Below, piece after piece: positions 30,954 to 32,496 of a stretch of DNA of 32,496 nt (position 1 is its first letter; each line of letters starts with the position of its first letter). The stretch comes from Candidatus Anaerostipes excrementavium. Its GTDB lineage: Bacteria > Bacillota > Clostridia > Lachnospirales > Lachnospiraceae. A program made the position numbers and the translations under genes. The notes under the pieces are model-generated. The model made no database searches. It was not told where the DNA came from and saw only the letters and a list, made by a program, of their open reading frames with translations. The stretch lies in assembly GCA_019114985.1 (NCBI GenBank), contig DXEM01000026.1, forward strand, positions 1-32,496, in the 5' to 3' direction.

Positions 30954-32487
30954 AGATGATCCGGTCCGTCTTCTGAGTGCATTTGTGGAGGGAATGGAAC
31001 TCAGCGATCTTTATCAGACTTATGGAAAGATAAAGAAAAATCAGGCGACACCGAGACAGCTGTTTAAGATCATGGTCTACGCCAGCATGAATCGGATCTA
31101 TTCCAGCCGGGATATCGAAACTGCATGCCGCAGGGATATCAACTTCATGTACCTTTTGGAAGGGAAACCAGCACCTGACCATGCAACCTTTGCACGTTTT
31201 ATTTCTCTGCATTTCGCACAATGCTCGAAAAAGACATTGGCCGAGGTGTCGAAACTCTTATATTCCCTTGGGGAGATTTCCGGGAAAAGTATCTTTATTG
31301 ACGGAACGAAAATAGAATCCGTTGCGAATAAATATACTTTTGTCTGGAAAAAAGCCATTACGAAAAATCAGGCAAAACTATTCGATAAGATTCTTGTCTT
31401 TGTGGAAGAGTGTGAAAATCTTTACGGTTTCAGGATCGCTTATAACGGGAAAGTCTCTCTTCACACATTAAAAAGGCTGCGAAAAAAGCTGTGCAGGATC
31501 AGGCAGGAGGAAGGGATTGTCTTTGTTCATGGAACCGGACGACGAAAAACACACCTTCAGAAATCGCTGGAAACTCTGGAAACTTACATAGCAAAACTGA
31601 AGGAGTACAATAAAAAGCTTTATGTCTGTGGAGACCGTAACAGTTATTCTAAAACAGACCCGGATGCGACTTTTATGCGAATGAAAGAAGATGCCATGCT
31701 CAATGGGCAGCTGAAACCGGCTTATAATCTTCAGCATGGAGTGGATTCAGAATACATCACATGGCTGGATATCAGTCCACGGCCTACGGATACGAGGACC
31801 TTGATCCCATTCCTGAAAGATATGGAGTTGTATCTTCCGTTTAAATATCAGGAGATTGTGGCAGATGCAGGATATGAAAGTGAAGAGAATTACCTGTTTC
31901 TTGAAGAAAACGGTCAGCTGGCCTATATCAAGCCCCAGAACTATGAGATTTCCAAAACCCGAAAATACCGTCAGGATATCGGGCGGATGGAAAACATGAA
32001 ATATGATGAGAAAGCGGACTGTTATTACTGCAAAAATGGACAGGCGTTGACGGTGCAGTACGAAAAGAGAGAAAAAACGGCCAGTGGATATCGGAGAACC
32101 GTTACTGTATATCGAAGTAACGGATGCAGCGGATGCCCTTTCAAAACAGAGTGCATCAAGGGTAACAACTGCAAAACACCAATGGAAGACCGCCAGAAAG
32201 TACTGTACGTTTCGAAAAAAATGAAAGAAAAACGTCAGGAAACAATAAAGCGGATTACCAGTGATTATGGTACACAGCTCCGGATGAACCGAAGTATCCA
32301 GGCCGAAGGAAGTTTTGCAAACATCAAAGAGGATATGGAATTCAGACGATATTTATATCGAGGGAATGCAAATGTAACCGCCCAGAGTATCCTGCTGGCG
32401 ATCGGGTATAACATAAACAAACTTCATCATAAGATTCAGGCAGGAAGGACAGGGCGTCATTTATTTCCACTCAAACAAACCGCCTGA
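30954..32487 (+). pseudogene. IS1182 transposase, 3' fragment (main body)
   Basis: This continues the fragment at 28493, reading ADDPVRLLSAFVEGMELSDLY directly after the junction. The body keeps the IS1182 DDE residues: Asp in IFIDGTKIES, Asp in VADAGYESEENY, and Glu in QAEGSFANIKED, followed by FRRYLYRGNANV. A zinc-type Cys cluster (CYYCKNG...CSGCPFKTEC) lies before the last motif. Reconstructed length is 542 residues, normal for the family. A GTG at 30934 supplied by the IS66 end is in frame and could start a product lacking the first 31 residues, but the only ribosome-like AGGG is 1-2 bp away. I therefore call it disrupted. Confidence 0.85.
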
Positions 32488-32496
32488 TTTTGACAG

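Larger units (their letters stand above)
28394..32496 (+). mobile_element. IS1182-family element, interrupted by an IS66-family element
   Basis: The left part (28394-28587) and right part (30954-32496) together hold one IS1182-type transposase gene. GGGGCTGTC at about 28394 is taken as the left end. The window stops at TTTTGACAG, whose complement starts CTGTC, so the right terminal repeat probably continues just outside. Outer ends are inferred; the split by the inner element is exact. Confidence 0.75.

Overview
The window looks like chromosome of a low-GC gut Clostridia, most probably a Lachnospiraceae (Dorea/Blautia/Mediterraneibacter-like). This rests on AT-rich spacers, strong AGGAGG ribosome sites, tRNA genes that do not encode CCA, a very rich PTS gene content and protein style; it is inferred from character, not from a database match.

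Layout. 1-234 is the 3' end of a 23S rRNA, followed without a 5S gene by eight tRNA genes (Asn, Glu, Thr, Ile2/Met-CAT, Asp, Val, Leu, Arg; 311-1157). 1190-1895 holds decayed remnants of a response regulator and an FtsX-type ABC permease. 1963-5085 (minus) is a mannitol operon, mtlA (IICBA) and mtlD. A divergent, repeat-rich control region (5086-5427) separates it from an MtlR-like PRD regulator (5428-7383), which reads directly into a long plus-strand sugar operon: class II aldolase, fructose-type PTS IIA, IIB and IIC, a bicupin, a HAD phosphatase, an RpiB-family isomerase, a tagatose/psicose-3-epimerase-like TIM barrel, DhaK and DhaL (7410-15133). The enzyme set (isomerase + epimerase + DAK kinase + aldolase fed by a PTS) suggests catabolism of a rare ketose, tetrose or polyol through phosphorylated short-chain sugars; the substrate is not known.

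15217-17256 holds a probable 6S RNA and pyrG. 17393-26208 is a second polyol-type cluster: three tandem SorE-like medium-chain dehydrogenases (the first has lost two zinc ligands and lacks an ordinary start codon), a DeoR-family repressor, a mannitol-type PTS IICB with no IIA partner of its own, and a BglG/MtlR-type PRD regulator whose IIA-like domain lacks its histidine. Homoserine dehydrogenase (hom) follows and ends at a strong terminator.

27750-32496 is a mobile-element pile-up: an IS200-like element with an RBS-sequestering hairpin, then an IS1182-family element whose transposase gene is split by a complete 2,358-bp IS66-family element. The latter has imperfect 18-bp inverted ends and an exact 8-bp target duplication (ATTCCGGC). 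Removing it and one duplicate restores an in-frame 542-residue IS1182 transposase. The most unusual content is the orphan sugar operon, the degenerate dehydrogenase triplet, the phased TGACAT operator array and the DnaA-box/terminator architecture of the IS66 element.
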